NCBI GenBank assembly: GCA_014649555.1 | Contig: BMTG01000016.1 | Span: forward strand, 116,628-180,627 | DNA length: 64,000 nt | Source: Streptomyces globisporus | Lineage (GTDB): Bacteria; Actinomycetota; Actinomycetes; Streptomycetales; Streptomycetaceae | Direction: 5' to 3' | In this document: positions 1 through 8,662 of the stretch, piece after piece | Layout: the number at the start of each line of letters is the position of its first letter | Position numbering within the stretch: position 1 is the stretch's first letter | Program-made: the position numbers and the translations under genes | The notes under the pieces: model-generated | Seen by the model: only the letters and a program-made list of their open reading frames with translations | Databases searched by the model: none | Told to the model about the DNA's origin: nothing

Positions 1-183
1 GCGTGACTGCGGCGTCGCAGTCCGCGCAGGACGGGAGTTCCCTGCCGCGCGAATGCCGGTCGCCCCTTACGCCGTCGGCGCCCGCCCGGGACCGGGTCCG
101 TCGCCGTTGGCGCGGGTCCCGGACAGGTCACCGATCGATCGTGCGAGGTCATCGGCCTTACCTTTTCACCCGAATGCTCCAGG
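1..183. other. Window edge downstream of dprA, no gene seen
   Basis: This stretch follows the stop codon of dprA, which is transcribed toward the window edge. The open frames here have no recognisable product, and no convincing terminator hairpin is visible. Confidence 0.5.
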
Positions 184-1671
184 TCAAGTATCGCCTCGCC
201 GCGCGTCGTCGTTGCGTGCCGAAGGAGGCGTCAACCGCCAGGCGTCGCCTTCGCGTTCGACGAACCCCAGTGAGTGAAGTTCGTACAGTCGACCGAGTGT
301 TTCGTCGGCCGAGGTCCCTGCGGTGCGCGCGAGGTCACGGGGGTGGGTGGCCCCGTGGTACGGGAGCGCGTCGAGGACCCGTGCGGTGACCGCGTCCAGG
401 TGGTCCCTGGGCAGCACCGGGCCGCGGCGGACCGGCGGGAGGTCGCCGATGTCCCCGACCAGCTCGACGATTTCGTCCGCGTCGGTGACGAGTACGCCCT
501 CGCCGCGCAACAGCTCGTGCACCCCTGCCGACAGCCCGCTGGTGGCCGGCCCAGGAACGCCCATCGAGATGCGGCCGAGCCGTTGCGCCTGGCGGGCGGT
601 GACCAGCGAACCGCTACGGTATTCGGCCTCGACCACGACCGTGCCCCTGGTCAGTGCGGCGATGACGCGGTTGCGCAGGATGAACCGGCTGCGCGTGGGG
701 TGGGAGGACGGCGGCAACTCGGCTACGACCAGACCCTGTTGGGCCATGCGCCCGAGCAACTCGGCGTGCCCGCGCGGGTAGGGTACGTCGACACCGCAGG
801 CCAGCACCGCCGTCGTCGCGCCGCCCGCGGCCAGCGCGCCCCGGTGGGCGGCCCCGTCCACCCCGAACGCCGCCCCCGACACCACCACCCAGCCACGCTC
901 CGCGAGCCCGGAGCCGAGGGTGGCCGCCATGTGCGCCCCGTACGGGGTGCAGGCCCTCGCGCCGACCACCGCGACCGAGCGCAGGGACCACAGCCGCAGG
1001 TCGGGCCGCCCCCGCACCCAGAGTCCGACGGGCCGCGCGTCACCGAGGTCGTCCAACTGGCTCGGCCACTCCCGGTCGCCCGGGCAGACGAAGCGCCCGC
1101 CCACCGAGGCGACCGCGGCCAGGTCCCGCCTCGGCTCCGCGGCGGCCGCCCGCAGCCGGTAGCCCCCGAGCCGCGCGGCGGTCATGCCCGGCAGCTTCTC
1201 GGCGGAGCCGTCCTCGACGGTGAGCCTCCGCATCAGCTCGACCGGACCGGTGAGCCGCAGCCACCGCCCGGCACGCTCGTCCCCCGGCTCCAGCACCCGC
1301 GTCAATGCGGCCCTGGCCAACCGCTGGGCTTCGCGTTCCTGGTCCCGCGATTCCGTTCCGAGATCCCGGCCCCCGTCACAGTCCCGGCCGGATCCACGCT
1401 CCGGGGAGAGGCTGTGTTCCCGCCCGGGGCCGCGCTCCGGGGCGAGCCCGGGTTCCCCGCTCCTCCCCGGCACGTGCCCGGGCTCAGTACCCGGTCCGCG
1501 CGCACGCTCCCGTTCACGGCCGAGCCCGTGCGCGGCGACCGGGCCGGGCCCCCGCTCCGGGCCGGCCCCGTGCGCGGCGTGCGCGCCGCACTCCGGCCCC
1601 GGTCCGCGCCCGGGGCCATGCCCGGCCCCGGAGGCCGTCTCGCGCCCCCGCTCACCCGTCACCCCGGTCAC
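184..1671 (-). CDS. dprA: DNA-processing protein DprA with long N-terminal extension
   Basis: DprA/Smf proteins bind single-stranded DNA and load RecA during DNA uptake; the role in Streptomyces is not well defined. The 495-residue product carries the Rossmann-like core: SVAVVGARACTPYG near residue 230, the SGAAFGVDGAAH segment, and VVVEAEYRSGSLVTA near residue 345. A winged-helix C-terminus follows. The GTG start overlaps the comM stop as GTGA, so the genes are translationally coupled. Residues 1 to about 110 are Gly/Arg/Pro/Glu-rich and low in complexity; the family-like sequence starts at about ARAALTRVLEPGDE. The extension is unusual and could mean an alternative internal start, but no break in the frame is seen. 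Confidence 0.9.
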   Translation of the reverse strand: MTGVTGERGRETASGAGHGPGRGPGPECGAHAAHGAGPERGPGPVAAHGLGRERERARGPGTEPGHVPGRSGEPGLAPERGPGREHSLSPERGSGRDCDGGRDLGTESRDQEREAQRLARAALTRVLEPGDERAGRWLRLTGPVELMRRLTVEDGSAEKLPGMTAARLGGYRLRAAAAEPRRDLAAVASVGGRFVCPGDREWPSQLDDLGDARPVGLWVRGRPDLRLWSLRSVAVVGARACTPYGAHMAATLGSGLAERGWVVVSGAAFGVDGAAHRGALAAGGATTAVLACGVDVPYPRGHAELLGRMAQQGLVVAELPPSSHPTRSRFILRNRVIAALTRGTVVVEAEYRSGSLVTARQAQRLGRISMGVPGPATSGLSAGVHELLRGEGVLVTDADEIVELVGDIGDLPPVRRGPVLPRDHLDAVTARVLDALPYHGATHPRDLARTAGTSADETLGRLYELHSLGFVEREGDAWRLTPPSARNDDARRGDT

Positions 1672-3290
1672 CGCTCCCCCGCCCCCATCGGCACCCCGCG
1701 CTGGATGCCCGTACGCAGCTCCAGGGCGACCGCCACGTCCGAGGCGTCCGGGCGGTCGGCGCCGCGCAGGTCCGCCACCGTCCAGGCCACCCTCAGCACC
1801 CGGTCCAGGCCCCGGGCCGTGAGGATCCCGCGTTCGAGGTCCCGTTCCGCCGCCGCCAGTGCCCCCGGGGCCATCAGCAGGCGGGTCCGCAGCTCGTGGC
1901 CCGGGACCTCGCTGTTCGTGGTCCACGGGGTGCCGGCCAGCCGCTCGGCCGCCCTGGCCCTGGCGTCCCGTACGCGTGCGGCGACGACCTCCGTCGACTC
2001 GCCCCGGCCGCCCTGGCCCAGGAGGTCCGCGCGGTCGACCGGCTCCACCTCGACCCGCAGGTCCACCCGGTCGAGCAGGGGGCCGGACAGCCTCGCCTGG
2101 TAGCGGCGGACCACCGAGGGCGGGCACTCGCAGCCCGCGCCCGTGAGCGTGTGCCGGCCGCAGGGGCACGGATTGGCCGCCAGCACCATCAGGAAACGGG
2201 CGGGCAGCCGCACCACCCCCGCCGCCCGTGCGACGACCACATGGCCCGACTCCAGCGGCTGGCGCAGCGCGTCCAGGGCCTTGCCCGAGAATTCGGGGGC
2301 CTCGTCGAGGAAGAGCACGCCTCGGTGGGCCAGCGAGACCGCGCCCGGCCTCGGGATTCCGTTGCCGCCGCCCACCAGGGACTGCATGGTCGCCGAGTGG
2401 TGCGGGGCGCAGTAGGGCGCCCGGGAGACGAGCGGTTCACCCGGGGGGAGGATGCCCGCCACGGAGTGGATCGCCGTCACTTCGAGGGATTCCTGCCGAG
2501 TCAGCGGTGGCAGGACCGCCGACAGCCGCTCGGCCAGCATGGTCTTGCCCGCGCCCGGCGGGCCCGAGAGGAGTAGGTGGTGTCCGCCGGCCGCTGCCAC
2601 CTCCAGGGCCTGGCGCGGGCGCAGCTGACCCGCGACGTCCGCCAGGTCCGGCCGGTGCCCGTCGCCCCGCGCGGCGGCCGGTGCGAGCCCCGCACCGAGG
2701 CCGGTGCCGGGGATCATGAGCCCGGCCAGCATGGCGTCGGGGCGCCCCTGGCCGTGGGCGGGCTCATCGGGCACCGGTTCGTCGCACAGGACGGCGATGA
2801 GCTGGCGCAGGCTCCGGACGCCGAGGACCGAGATCCCCGGCACCAGGGCCGCCTCCCCGGCCGTCTGCTCGGGGACGACGACCTGCTCGTACCCCGCTTC
2901 GGCCGCCGCGAGGACCGCGGGCAGCACCCCCCGGACCGGACGCACCCGGCCGTCCAGGCCCAGTTCGCCGATCATCACCACGTCGGCGACCATCGCGGGG
3001 TCGATCCGCTCCGCCGCGCCGAGCACCGCACACGCCACGGCGAGATCGAAACCCGAACCGCTCTTCGGGACGGAGGCCGGGGAGAGCCCGACCGTGAGCT
3101 TCTTCTGCGGCCACTCGGCCCCGGAGTTCACGACGGCCGCCCGCACCCGGTCCCGGCTTTCCACCAGGCTCTTGTCCGGCAGCCCGACCAGGGTGAAGGC
3201 CGCCACTCCCGGCTCCAGGTCCGCCTGGACCTCCACCACCACACCCTCCACGCCGACCAGCGCCACGGAACACGCGCGTGCGAAGCCCAT
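1668..3290 (-). CDS. comM: YifB/ComM family Mg-chelatase-like AAA ATPase
   Basis: ComM-type proteins are AAA+ helicases that promote branch migration during integration of incoming DNA in some bacteria; in actinobacteria the role is inferred. The 540-residue protein begins [16 protein letters not shown], has the N-terminal Lon-like fold typical of YifB, a Walker A motif LLLSGPPGAGKTML near residue 243, and the Mg-chelatase signature region with LFLDEAPEF. The ATG overlaps the yraN stop by one base (TGATG), and the stop overlaps the dprA GTG. The yraN-comM-dprA order therefore looks like one operon. Confidence 0.94.
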   Translation of the reverse strand: MGFARACSVALVGVEGVVVEVQADLEPGVAAFTLVGLPDKSLVESRDRVRAAVVNSGAEWPQKKLTVGLSPASVPKSGSGFDLAVACAVLGAAERIDPAMVADVVMIGELGLDGRVRPVRGVLPAVLAAAEAGYEQVVVPEQTAGEAALVPGISVLGVRSLRQLIAVLCDEPVPDEPAHGQGRPDAMLAGLMIPGTGLGAGLAPAAARGDGHRPDLADVAGQLRPRQALEVAAAGGHHLLLSGPPGAGKTMLAERLSAVLPPLTRQESLEVTAIHSVAGILPPGEPLVSRAPYCAPHHSATMQSLVGGGNGIPRPGAVSLAHRGVLFLDEAPEFSGKALDALRQPLESGHVVVARAAGVVRLPARFLMVLAANPCPCGRHTLTGAGCECPPSVVRRYQARLSGPLLDRVDLRVEVEPVDRADLLGQGGRGESTEVVAARVRDARARAAERLAGTPWTTNSEVPGHELRTRLLMAPGALAAAERDLERGILTARGLDRVLRVAWTVADLRGADRPDASDVAVALELRTGIQRGVPMGAGER

Positions 3291-3649
3291 CAGGACACCC
3301 CTCGGGCGTGCTCCGTGACCGGGGCCCCGCGCCGGGGCACCATCACTCCGACCAGGTCGATGCGGACCCCACCGGGCGGTGGCCCGCCGTGCCGCTCCAG
3401 CCAGATCTCGGCGAGCCGTCTCAGCCGGTCCGCCTTGACCGGGCCGACCGCGGCCATGGGGTGTTCGAACCCGTCCGACCTGCGCGTCTTCACCTCGCAG
3501 AGGACCAGCGCGTCCCCGTCCCTGGCCACGATGTCGATCTCTCCGGCGCGACAGCGCCAGTTCCGCCCGACCACCGTCATCCCGGCTTCGGTCAGTAGCC
3601 GCGCCGCCAGATCCTCGCCGTACCGCCCGAGTGCCCCCCGTGCGTTCAT
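3290..3649 (-). CDS. yraN: YraN/UPF0102 family nuclease-like protein
   Basis: UPF0102 proteins have a restriction-endonuclease-like fold; their function is poorly known. The 119-residue product shows the family pattern: [12 protein letters not shown] at the N-terminus, then [17 protein letters not shown] and [10 protein letters not shown], which supply the E-x(n)-D-x(n)-E-x-K catalytic-like residues. It is the first gene of the yraN-comM-dprA unit, being preceded by a terminator for the upstream DUF2469 gene. Length is typical for the family. Confidence 0.93.
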   Translation of the reverse strand: MNARGALGRYGEDLAARLLTEAGMTVVGRNWRCRAGEIDIVARDGDALVLCEVKTRRSDGFEHPMAAVGPVKADRLRRLAEIWLERHGGPPPGGVRIDLVGVMVPRRGAPVTEHARGVS

Positions 3650-3727
3650 TCGGCACCACCTCCGGCACCGACTGTGACCCGGCCCGCCGCAAGATGTGGA
3701 TCTTGGTGGACAACTCCGCGGATGTGG

Positions 3728-3757
3728 AAAACCCGGCCACCCACACGGGTGACCGGG
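3728..3757 (-). terminator. Terminator after the DUF2469 gene
   Basis: An 11-bp inverted repeat with one G-U type mismatch and a 4-nt loop (3732-3757) is followed on the minus strand by TTTT. It separates the DUF2469 transcription unit from yraN. Confidence 0.7.
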
Positions 3758-3808
3758 CTTCTCCTTGCAGCGTGTGTCGGCGGCCCCGGCTCCAGGGGCC
3801 GTCTGGGG

Positions 3809-4117
3809 TCAGCCTCCCGGAAGTTCCAGATCGCTCTTGTTGAGCTCTTCGATGTTGACGTCCTTGAAGGTCAGCACGCGGACCTGCTTGACGAACCTGG
3901 CAGGCCGGTACATGTCCCAGACCCAGGCGTCCGCCATGGACACCTCGAAGAAAACCTCACCCTGGACGGAGTGCACCTGCATCTCGTAGTCGTTGGTGAG
4001 GTAGAAGCGCCGTTCGGTCTCGATCACATATTTGAACAGACCGACGACATCGCGGTACTCCCGGTAGAGCTTCAGCTCCATCTCGGTCTCGTACTTTTCG
4101 AGGTCCTCGGCGCTCAT
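3809..4117 (-). CDS. DUF2469 family conserved protein
   Basis: The 102-residue protein starts MSAEDLEKYETEMELKLYRE and ends DVNIEELNKSDLELPGG, which fits the highly conserved actinobacterial DUF2469 family. The function is unknown. The start was chosen at 4117 because family members begin here and the frame upstream has no homology-like sequence; an AAGGGGAAA ribosome site precedes the ATG. It sits downstream of sipZ and the Nudix gene, in the place where the sipZ operon of S. lividans is reported to carry unrelated genes. Confidence 0.92.
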   Translation of the reverse strand: MSAEDLEKYETEMELKLYREYRDVVGLFKYVIETERRFYLTNDYEMQVHSVQGEVFFEVSMADAWVWDMYRPARFVKQVRVLTFKDVNIEELNKSDLELPGG

Positions 4118-4181
4118 GGCATGTTTCCCCTTCAGCCGTGCGTGCCCCCATTGTGCGTCAGCCTTCGGCGCCCCTGGACGA

Positions 4182-4670
4182 TTAGACGATTTCGGGGGCC
4201 AGAACCAGCGGATCGCGCGGGGGACCCTCGTCGAGGAGCGTGCGCAGCAGCTCGGCGAGTCTGGTCGGGTACACCGTCTCACGCGTCGCGAGAAGTTCGG
4301 CGGAGGTCCACCACCTCAGACCGGCGACGCTGCGCAGTTCCAGGTCGGTGAGGCCCTGCGGGGCGGTGGCGGTCTGCTGCGTACGGGCCAGGTAGTACCA
4401 CTCGTCCTGGTCCCAGCGGCGCCCGTCGAACGGGAAGGAGCAGATCCGGGTCCAGAGCAGCGGTCCCAGCTCGATGTCCGTGATCCCGGTCTCCTCGGCC
4501 AGCTCCCGGCGGGCCGCCTGCTCCCGGTTCTCGTCACCCTCCAGGCCGCCGCCCGGGGTGAACCACCAGGTGTCGGCCGGATCGTCCGGCTCATGGCCGT
4601 GCAGCAGCAGGACGCGGTCGTCGGGGTCCAGGAGGACCACCCGGGCGACCTTGCGGGCTCCGGAGGTCAC
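4182..4670 (-). CDS. Nudix hydrolase
   Basis: Nudix enzymes cleave nucleoside diphosphates linked to another moiety, often as housecleaning enzymes. The 162-residue protein has the box GGGLEGDENREQAARRELAE followed by ETGI, at about residues 40-63, which matches GX5EX7REUXEEXGU. The substrate cannot be read from the sequence. The start codon overlaps the sipZ stop as ATGA, so it is cotranscribed with the signal peptidase gene. Confidence 0.93.
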   Translation of the reverse strand: MTSGARKVARVVLLDPDDRVLLLHGHEPDDPADTWWFTPGGGLEGDENREQAARRELAEETGITDIELGPLLWTRICSFPFDGRRWDQDEWYYLARTQQTATAPQGLTDLELRSVAGLRWWTSAELLATRETVYPTRLAELLRTLLDEGPPRDPLVLAPEIV

Positions 4671-5425
4671 CGGGCCCCTCCGGCAGGCGTCCTCCGGCGG
4701 CCCAGGCGCGCCGCCACAGGCCCGTACACCGCACCGCCGAGGATCAGGGCAACCCCCACCAGGATCGCGCCCAGCTGGAGCGGCAGGGGCCCGGCGGCGG
4801 ACACCCCGCCGGGCAGCGCGGCGAACGAGGAGGGCCGGTCGATCATGCCGTCCATCGGCCAGGCCACCGCGTCCACCCGGGCCTGGACGGCGCTCAGCGG
4901 CACGGAGCCCTGGTCGGCGTCCTGGAGGTGGACCCGGGAGTCGAGGGAAGTGGCCCGTTCGTCGCCGAGGAGGAAGATCTTGCCCTTCGGCACGGTGGCG
5001 GAGAATTCCTGGGGCGAGGCGGGGGCCGCCTTGCCGCCGACGGCCGTCGGGCCCTGCTCGACGTACGGCTCGTCGACGGGGGTCCCGTTGACGGTGAGGC
5101 GGCCGCCCTCGTCACAGCAGGCCACCTTGTCGCCGCCGATACCGACGACGCGCTTGACCATAGGTGTGGCGGCCCAGACCTTGTCGGTGAAGACCACCAC
5201 GTCACCGCGCCGGACGTCGACCCCGTCTATCCGCTCGGCGAGCACCCGGTCGCCCGGGTTCACCGTCGGGGCCATGGAGTCGGTCGGGATCGTGTACGGC
5301 TGGTAGACCACCGCCGCCCAGGCGAACCCGCCGAGGAAGAGCACACAGCCGACGGCCACGGCGAGGCCCGACACCATGGCGCCGAGCCGGCCGCGGCCGT
5401 CTTTCCCGTTTCCTGTACCGCTCAT
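4667..5425 (-). CDS. sipZ: Type I signal peptidase, SipZ-like
   Basis: Membrane serine peptidase that removes signal peptides from exported proteins. The 252-residue protein has an N-terminal membrane segment, the Ser-nucleophile box TIPTDSMAPT, the general-base Lys box MVKRVVGIGGDK, and GDERATSLDSR. A second hydrophobic stretch near the C-terminus (about 205-230) suggests a two-anchor topology. A GGGGGAG site lies 7 nt before the ATG. A 50-nt gap separates it from sipY; this agrees with reports in S. lividans that sipZ heads its own operon. The W/X/Y/Z assignment is by position only. Confidence 0.88.
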   Translation of the reverse strand: MSGTGNGKDGRGRLGAMVSGLAVAVGCVLFLGGFAWAAVVYQPYTIPTDSMAPTVNPGDRVLAERIDGVDVRRGDVVVFTDKVWAATPMVKRVVGIGGDKVACCDEGGRLTVNGTPVDEPYVEQGPTAVGGKAAPASPQEFSATVPKGKIFLLGDERATSLDSRVHLQDADQGSVPLSAVQARVDAVAWPMDGMIDRPSSFAALPGGVSAAGPLPLQLGAILVGVALILGGAVYGPVAARLGRRRTPAGGAR

Positions 5426-5475
5426 CCCAGCGCTCCCCCGTCGGAGATCGACAATCGCTGATCCGAGTCGGCACC

Positions 5476-6381
5476 CTACCCGGCGGTACGCCGGACGGTC
5501 AGCCTGCGGCGGCGCCACAACACGAGGGGCACCGCTCCGACTACACCCAGTGCCGCCGGCGCCATCGCGGCGGCCGCGTTCAGACCGGGCTGGTCGAAGG
5601 TGTCGGGGACCGGAAGGGTCGCCCAGCGGCTCAGCGGCCAGGCGACGACGACGGCGCGGCCGACCACCTCGTCGTTGGAGACCGTGCCCTGACCCGGGAG
5701 CTCCTGGTGGTAGCGCGAGTCCAGGGAGTTCTGCCGGTGGTCGCCCATGACGAAGATCCGGCCCTCGGGCACCTTGATCGGGCCGAAGGGCTTGTCGTTG
5801 CACGGGGTGTTCCCCGGGAAGATGAACGACTTCTCGTCCAGGCTCTTCCCGTTGACCGTGACCGGGCCGTTCTCCTTGCACTCCACGGTGTCGCCGCCGA
5901 CCGCGATGACCCGCTTGATCAGGTCCTTCTCCTCGGAGGACGGCATCAGGCCGATGAAGCTCAGGAACTTCTGCACCGCGTTGGGCTCCGGCGTCACGGT
6001 GTCCTCCAGCCAGCCGCCCGGGTCGTGGAACACCACGACCTCGCCGCGCTCCGGCTCCGAGCCGAACCACGGGGTCAGCTTGTCCACCAGCACGCGGTCG
6101 CCCCGCTGCAGGGTGTTCTGCATGGAGTCCGAGGGGATCGAGAACGCCTGGACCAGGAACGTCTTGATCAGCAGCGCCAGGATCAGGGCGATACCGACGA
6201 GCAGCGGCAGCTCCACCCAGAAGGATCGCTGCTTCTTGCCCTTCGGGGGCGTGCCGCCGCCCGCGGCGTCGCCCTCACCCTCCGGCGGGACCGCCGCCCC
6301 GCCCGCGGGAGACTCGTCGCGCTCCGGACGGTCCTCGGGTTCGTCGTGTCCGGATCGTGCGCCGACCGCCAAATCCCCCAC
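5476..6381 (-). CDS. sipY: Type I signal peptidase, SipY-like
   Basis: The 301-residue signal peptidase carries a hydrophilic, Gly/Pro/Glu-rich N-terminus, an anchor segment around residues 58-75, the catalytic boxes SIPSDSMQNTL (Ser) and LIKRVIAVGGD (Lys), and GDHRQNSLDSR. A C-terminal hydrophobic segment ends in an Arg-rich tail, so it is probably anchored twice. Position 6381 (GTG) was chosen because GAGGAG lies 5 nt upstream; the GTG at 6387 would have no spacing from that site. Its first 107 bases overlap the end of sipX in another frame. Confidence 0.88.
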   Translation of the reverse strand: MGDLAVGARSGHDEPEDRPERDESPAGGAAVPPEGEGDAAGGGTPPKGKKQRSFWVELPLLVGIALILALLIKTFLVQAFSIPSDSMQNTLQRGDRVLVDKLTPWFGSEPERGEVVVFHDPGGWLEDTVTPEPNAVQKFLSFIGLMPSSEEKDLIKRVIAVGGDTVECKENGPVTVNGKSLDEKSFIFPGNTPCNDKPFGPIKVPEGRIFVMGDHRQNSLDSRYHQELPGQGTVSNDEVVGRAVVVAWPLSRWATLPVPDTFDQPGLNAAAAMAPAALGVVGAVPLVLWRRRRLTVRRTAG

Positions 6382-7351
6382 ATCCACTCCTCAGTACGTG
6401 CCACTGCCCGCGCCCCATCAGACGCAGGCCCACCACTCCCATAACGAGCGGGAGTTCCGCAGGGGTCGGGAGCCGGACCATTCCATCGTGATCCGGGGGT
6501 GCCACACTATTCGACGGGGCCGGAGCCGCTGCCTCCGATGTGCGCGAGTCCGGGACCGCGCGGAAGGCGTCGCGCTCCTCCAGGGTGCTCCAGTGGCCGA
6601 ACGGCCAGGCGATCACGACGGCCCGCCCCACGACCTCCTCCTCGGAGACCGTGCCCCGGTCGGGTTCGTCGAGGTGGAAGCGGGAGTCGGCGGAGTCGGA
6701 CCGGTGGTCCCCCATCACGAAAAGCCGCCCCTCGGGAACCTTCACCTCGAACGAGATGGTCGAGGGCCGGTCGTCGGGGTGCAGGTACGTCTCGGCCAGC
6801 GGTACGCCGTTGACGGTGACCCGGCCGTCCTCGCCGCAGCACTTCACGGTGTCGCCGCCGACCGCGATGACCCGCTTGATCAGGTCCTGCTCGTCGTCGG
6901 ACGGCAGCAGCCCGATGAAGGTCAGCAGCTCGGTGGCCTGCTTGACGCCGATCGGCGGGTCCTTCTTCTGCCCGGCGTTCTCCTGCTGGAGCCAGCCGCC
7001 GGGGTCCTTGAAGACCACGACGTCACCGCGCTGCGGCTTCGATCCGAACCACGGGGTCAGCTTGTCGACGAGCACCCGGTCGCCGATCCGGATGGTCTGT
7101 TCCATCGACCCGGACGGGATGACGAACGCCTGGACCAGGAACGTCTTCAGGACGAGCGCGATCAGCAGCGCCACGACGACGAGGACGGGTATCTCCTTCA
7201 CCGCGGACCTGCGGCGCTTGCGCCGGACCTTCTTGGCGAGCTTGCGGCGCTCCGCCCGGGTGGGCAGCGAGCGCGGCGCGGTCGGCCTGGTCCCGGTCGG
7301 CAGGGACGCGCGGGGGTCGGATGCGCCGCGCGGGCGTCCGCGGTTACCCAT
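6275..7351 (-). CDS. sipX: Type I signal peptidase, SipX-like
   Basis: The 358-residue signal peptidase has a basic N-terminus (KLAKKVRRKRRR) before the anchor segment, then VIPSGSMEQT (catalytic Ser), LIKRVIAVGGD (catalytic Lys) and GDHRSDSADSR. The last 40 or so residues are Arg/Gly-rich and are encoded in the region that overlaps sipY. The ATG at 7351 overlaps the sipW stop by 8 nt. SipX is reported to be important for secretion in S. lividans; this is known of the family, not shown here. Confidence 0.88.
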   Translation of the reverse strand: MGNRGRPRGASDPRASLPTGTRPTAPRSLPTRAERRKLAKKVRRKRRRSAVKEIPVLVVVALLIALVLKTFLVQAFVIPSGSMEQTIRIGDRVLVDKLTPWFGSKPQRGDVVVFKDPGGWLQQENAGQKKDPPIGVKQATELLTFIGLLPSDDEQDLIKRVIAVGGDTVKCCGEDGRVTVNGVPLAETYLHPDDRPSTISFEVKVPEGRLFVMGDHRSDSADSRFHLDEPDRGTVSEEEVVGRAVVIAWPFGHWSTLEERDAFRAVPDSRTSEAAAPAPSNSVAPPDHDGMVRLPTPAELPLVMGVVGLRLMGRGQWHVLRSGCGGFGGRRTIRTRRTRGPSGARRVSRGRGGGPAGG

Positions 7352-8114
7352 GCGCCGCGCCAGGCGCCCGTACGTCACCGAAGGCGCCGGTCCCGGTCAG
7401 CGAGCCGACCCGGGCGAGCGGCCAGCCCAGCCAGTCCACCCGGCCGGTCACCCGCTCGACGGGGACCATCCCGCCGCCGGGCGATCCGAGGTGGTCCCGG
7501 GAGTCGCTGGAGCGGCTGCGGTGGTCGCCCATCATCCAGAGGGTGCCGGCGGACACGACGATGTCGAAGGGCACCCGGGAAGCGGTGTCACCGGGGTACA
7601 GGTACGGCTCGTCCACCACGGTCCCGTTGACCGCGAGTCTCCCCTGCTGGTCGCAGCACACGACGCGGTCCCCGCCCACGCCCACCACCCGCTTCACGAA
7701 GTCGGTGTCGGCGGGCTCCGCGAGCCCCAGGGAGGCCGCCGCCCCGCGCACCAGCCCGGTCAGGGGGTTCGCGTCGAGGTCCTCCCGTACGAACGACCCT
7801 GTGCCGTCGAAGACCACCACGTCGCCGCGCTCGGGCTCGGCGCCGAAACGGTACGCCAGTTTGTTCACGAGCACCCGGTCGCCGACCTGCAGCGTGGGCT
7901 CCATCGAGCGGCTGGGAATCAGGAAGGGCTGGACCACGTAGGAGCTGAACAGCAGCAGGGCGACGGTGGCCAGGACCGCCCCGGCGAGCACCCGCCGCCA
8001 GGACAGCACGGAAGCGAGGCGGGGCCACGTACGCGAAGAGCGCGACCCCTCCCCGGACCCCGCGTCGGGTTCCGAGGAGCGGTCGCGCTCCGAGTGCTGT
8101 GCTTGCGTGTCCAT
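7344..8114 (-). CDS. sipW: Type I signal peptidase, SipW-like
   Basis: The 256-residue signal peptidase is nearest to rplS, the position of sipW in S. coelicolor and S. lividans. It has an N-terminal anchor (about residues 42-60), LIPSRSMEPT with the catalytic Ser, FVKRVVGVGGD with the catalytic Lys, and GDHRSRSSDSR. No second C-terminal hydrophobic anchor is visible, unlike sipY and sipZ. It is the first of the sipW-sipX-sipY overlap chain and lies 66 nt downstream of rplS, so read-through from the ribosomal-protein unit is possible. Confidence 0.88.
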   Translation of the reverse strand: MDTQAQHSERDRSSEPDAGSGEGSRSSRTWPRLASVLSWRRVLAGAVLATVALLLFSSYVVQPFLIPSRSMEPTLQVGDRVLVNKLAYRFGAEPERGDVVVFDGTGSFVREDLDANPLTGLVRGAAASLGLAEPADTDFVKRVVGVGGDRVVCCDQQGRLAVNGTVVDEPYLYPGDTASRVPFDIVVSAGTLWMMGDHRSRSSDSRDHLGSPGGGMVPVERVTGRVDWLGWPLARVGSLTGTGAFGDVRAPGAAHG

Positions 8115-8180
8115 CGCGGCCGAAGCTTATCCGGCCAGGCTGTGGACGGGTCATCCGCAGGGGGATGACCGGGCGACAGC

Positions 8181-8531
8181 TCAGTTGTCGCGCTTCTCCT
8201 TGATCTTCGCGGCCTTGCCGCGCAGCTCACGGAGGAAGTACAGCTTGGCGCGACGGACGTCACCGCGGGTGACGAGCTCGATCTTCTCGAAGATCGGGCT
8301 GTGCACCGGGAAGGTGCGCTCGACGCCGACGGAGAACGAGACCTTGCGGACCGTGAAGGTCTCGCTGACGCCCGCGCCCTGGCGGCGGATGACAACACCC
8401 TTGAACTGCTGGATACGGGAGCGGTTGCCCTCGATCACGCGCACGTGGACGTTGACGGTGTCACCGGGGCGGAACGCCGGGACGTCCGAACGGAGGGTGG
8501 CGGCATTGACGCCATCGAGCAGGGAAGCCAT
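8181..8531 (-). CDS. rplS: 50S ribosomal protein L19
   Basis: L19 sits at the 30S-50S interface. The 116-residue product begins [20 protein letters not shown] and contains the family stretch [19 protein letters not shown]. The start at 8531 matches the usual length. It follows trmD by 131 nt in the conserved rpsP-khpA-rimM-trmD-rplS order. Confidence 0.97.
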   Translation of the reverse strand: MASLLDGVNAATLRSDVPAFRPGDTVNVHVRVIEGNRSRIQQFKGVVIRRQGAGVSETFTVRKVSFSVGVERTFPVHSPIFEKIELVTRGDVRRAKLYFLRELRGKAAKIKEKRDN

Positions 8532-8662
8532 GGTTTCTGCTTTCTTCGCCGATGCCACAGGTCATCGACGGGAATGTCGTTGAAGAGTTCGGAGTGCTGA
8601 TCGCGTCGGGCGGGCGTCTTTCCCCCTGTGGCAGGGGCGCACGCCGGACGAACAGCAGCGGC

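Noticed and set aside
3-389. Plus-strand open frame at the left edge
   Set aside because: Arg-rich sequence with no recognisable domain that runs antisense to the dprA end; it reflects GC-rich third positions on the other strand.
6387-6387. Earlier GTG start for sipY at 6387
   Set aside because: It has no space from the GAGGAG site; the GTG 6 nt downstream has ideal spacing.
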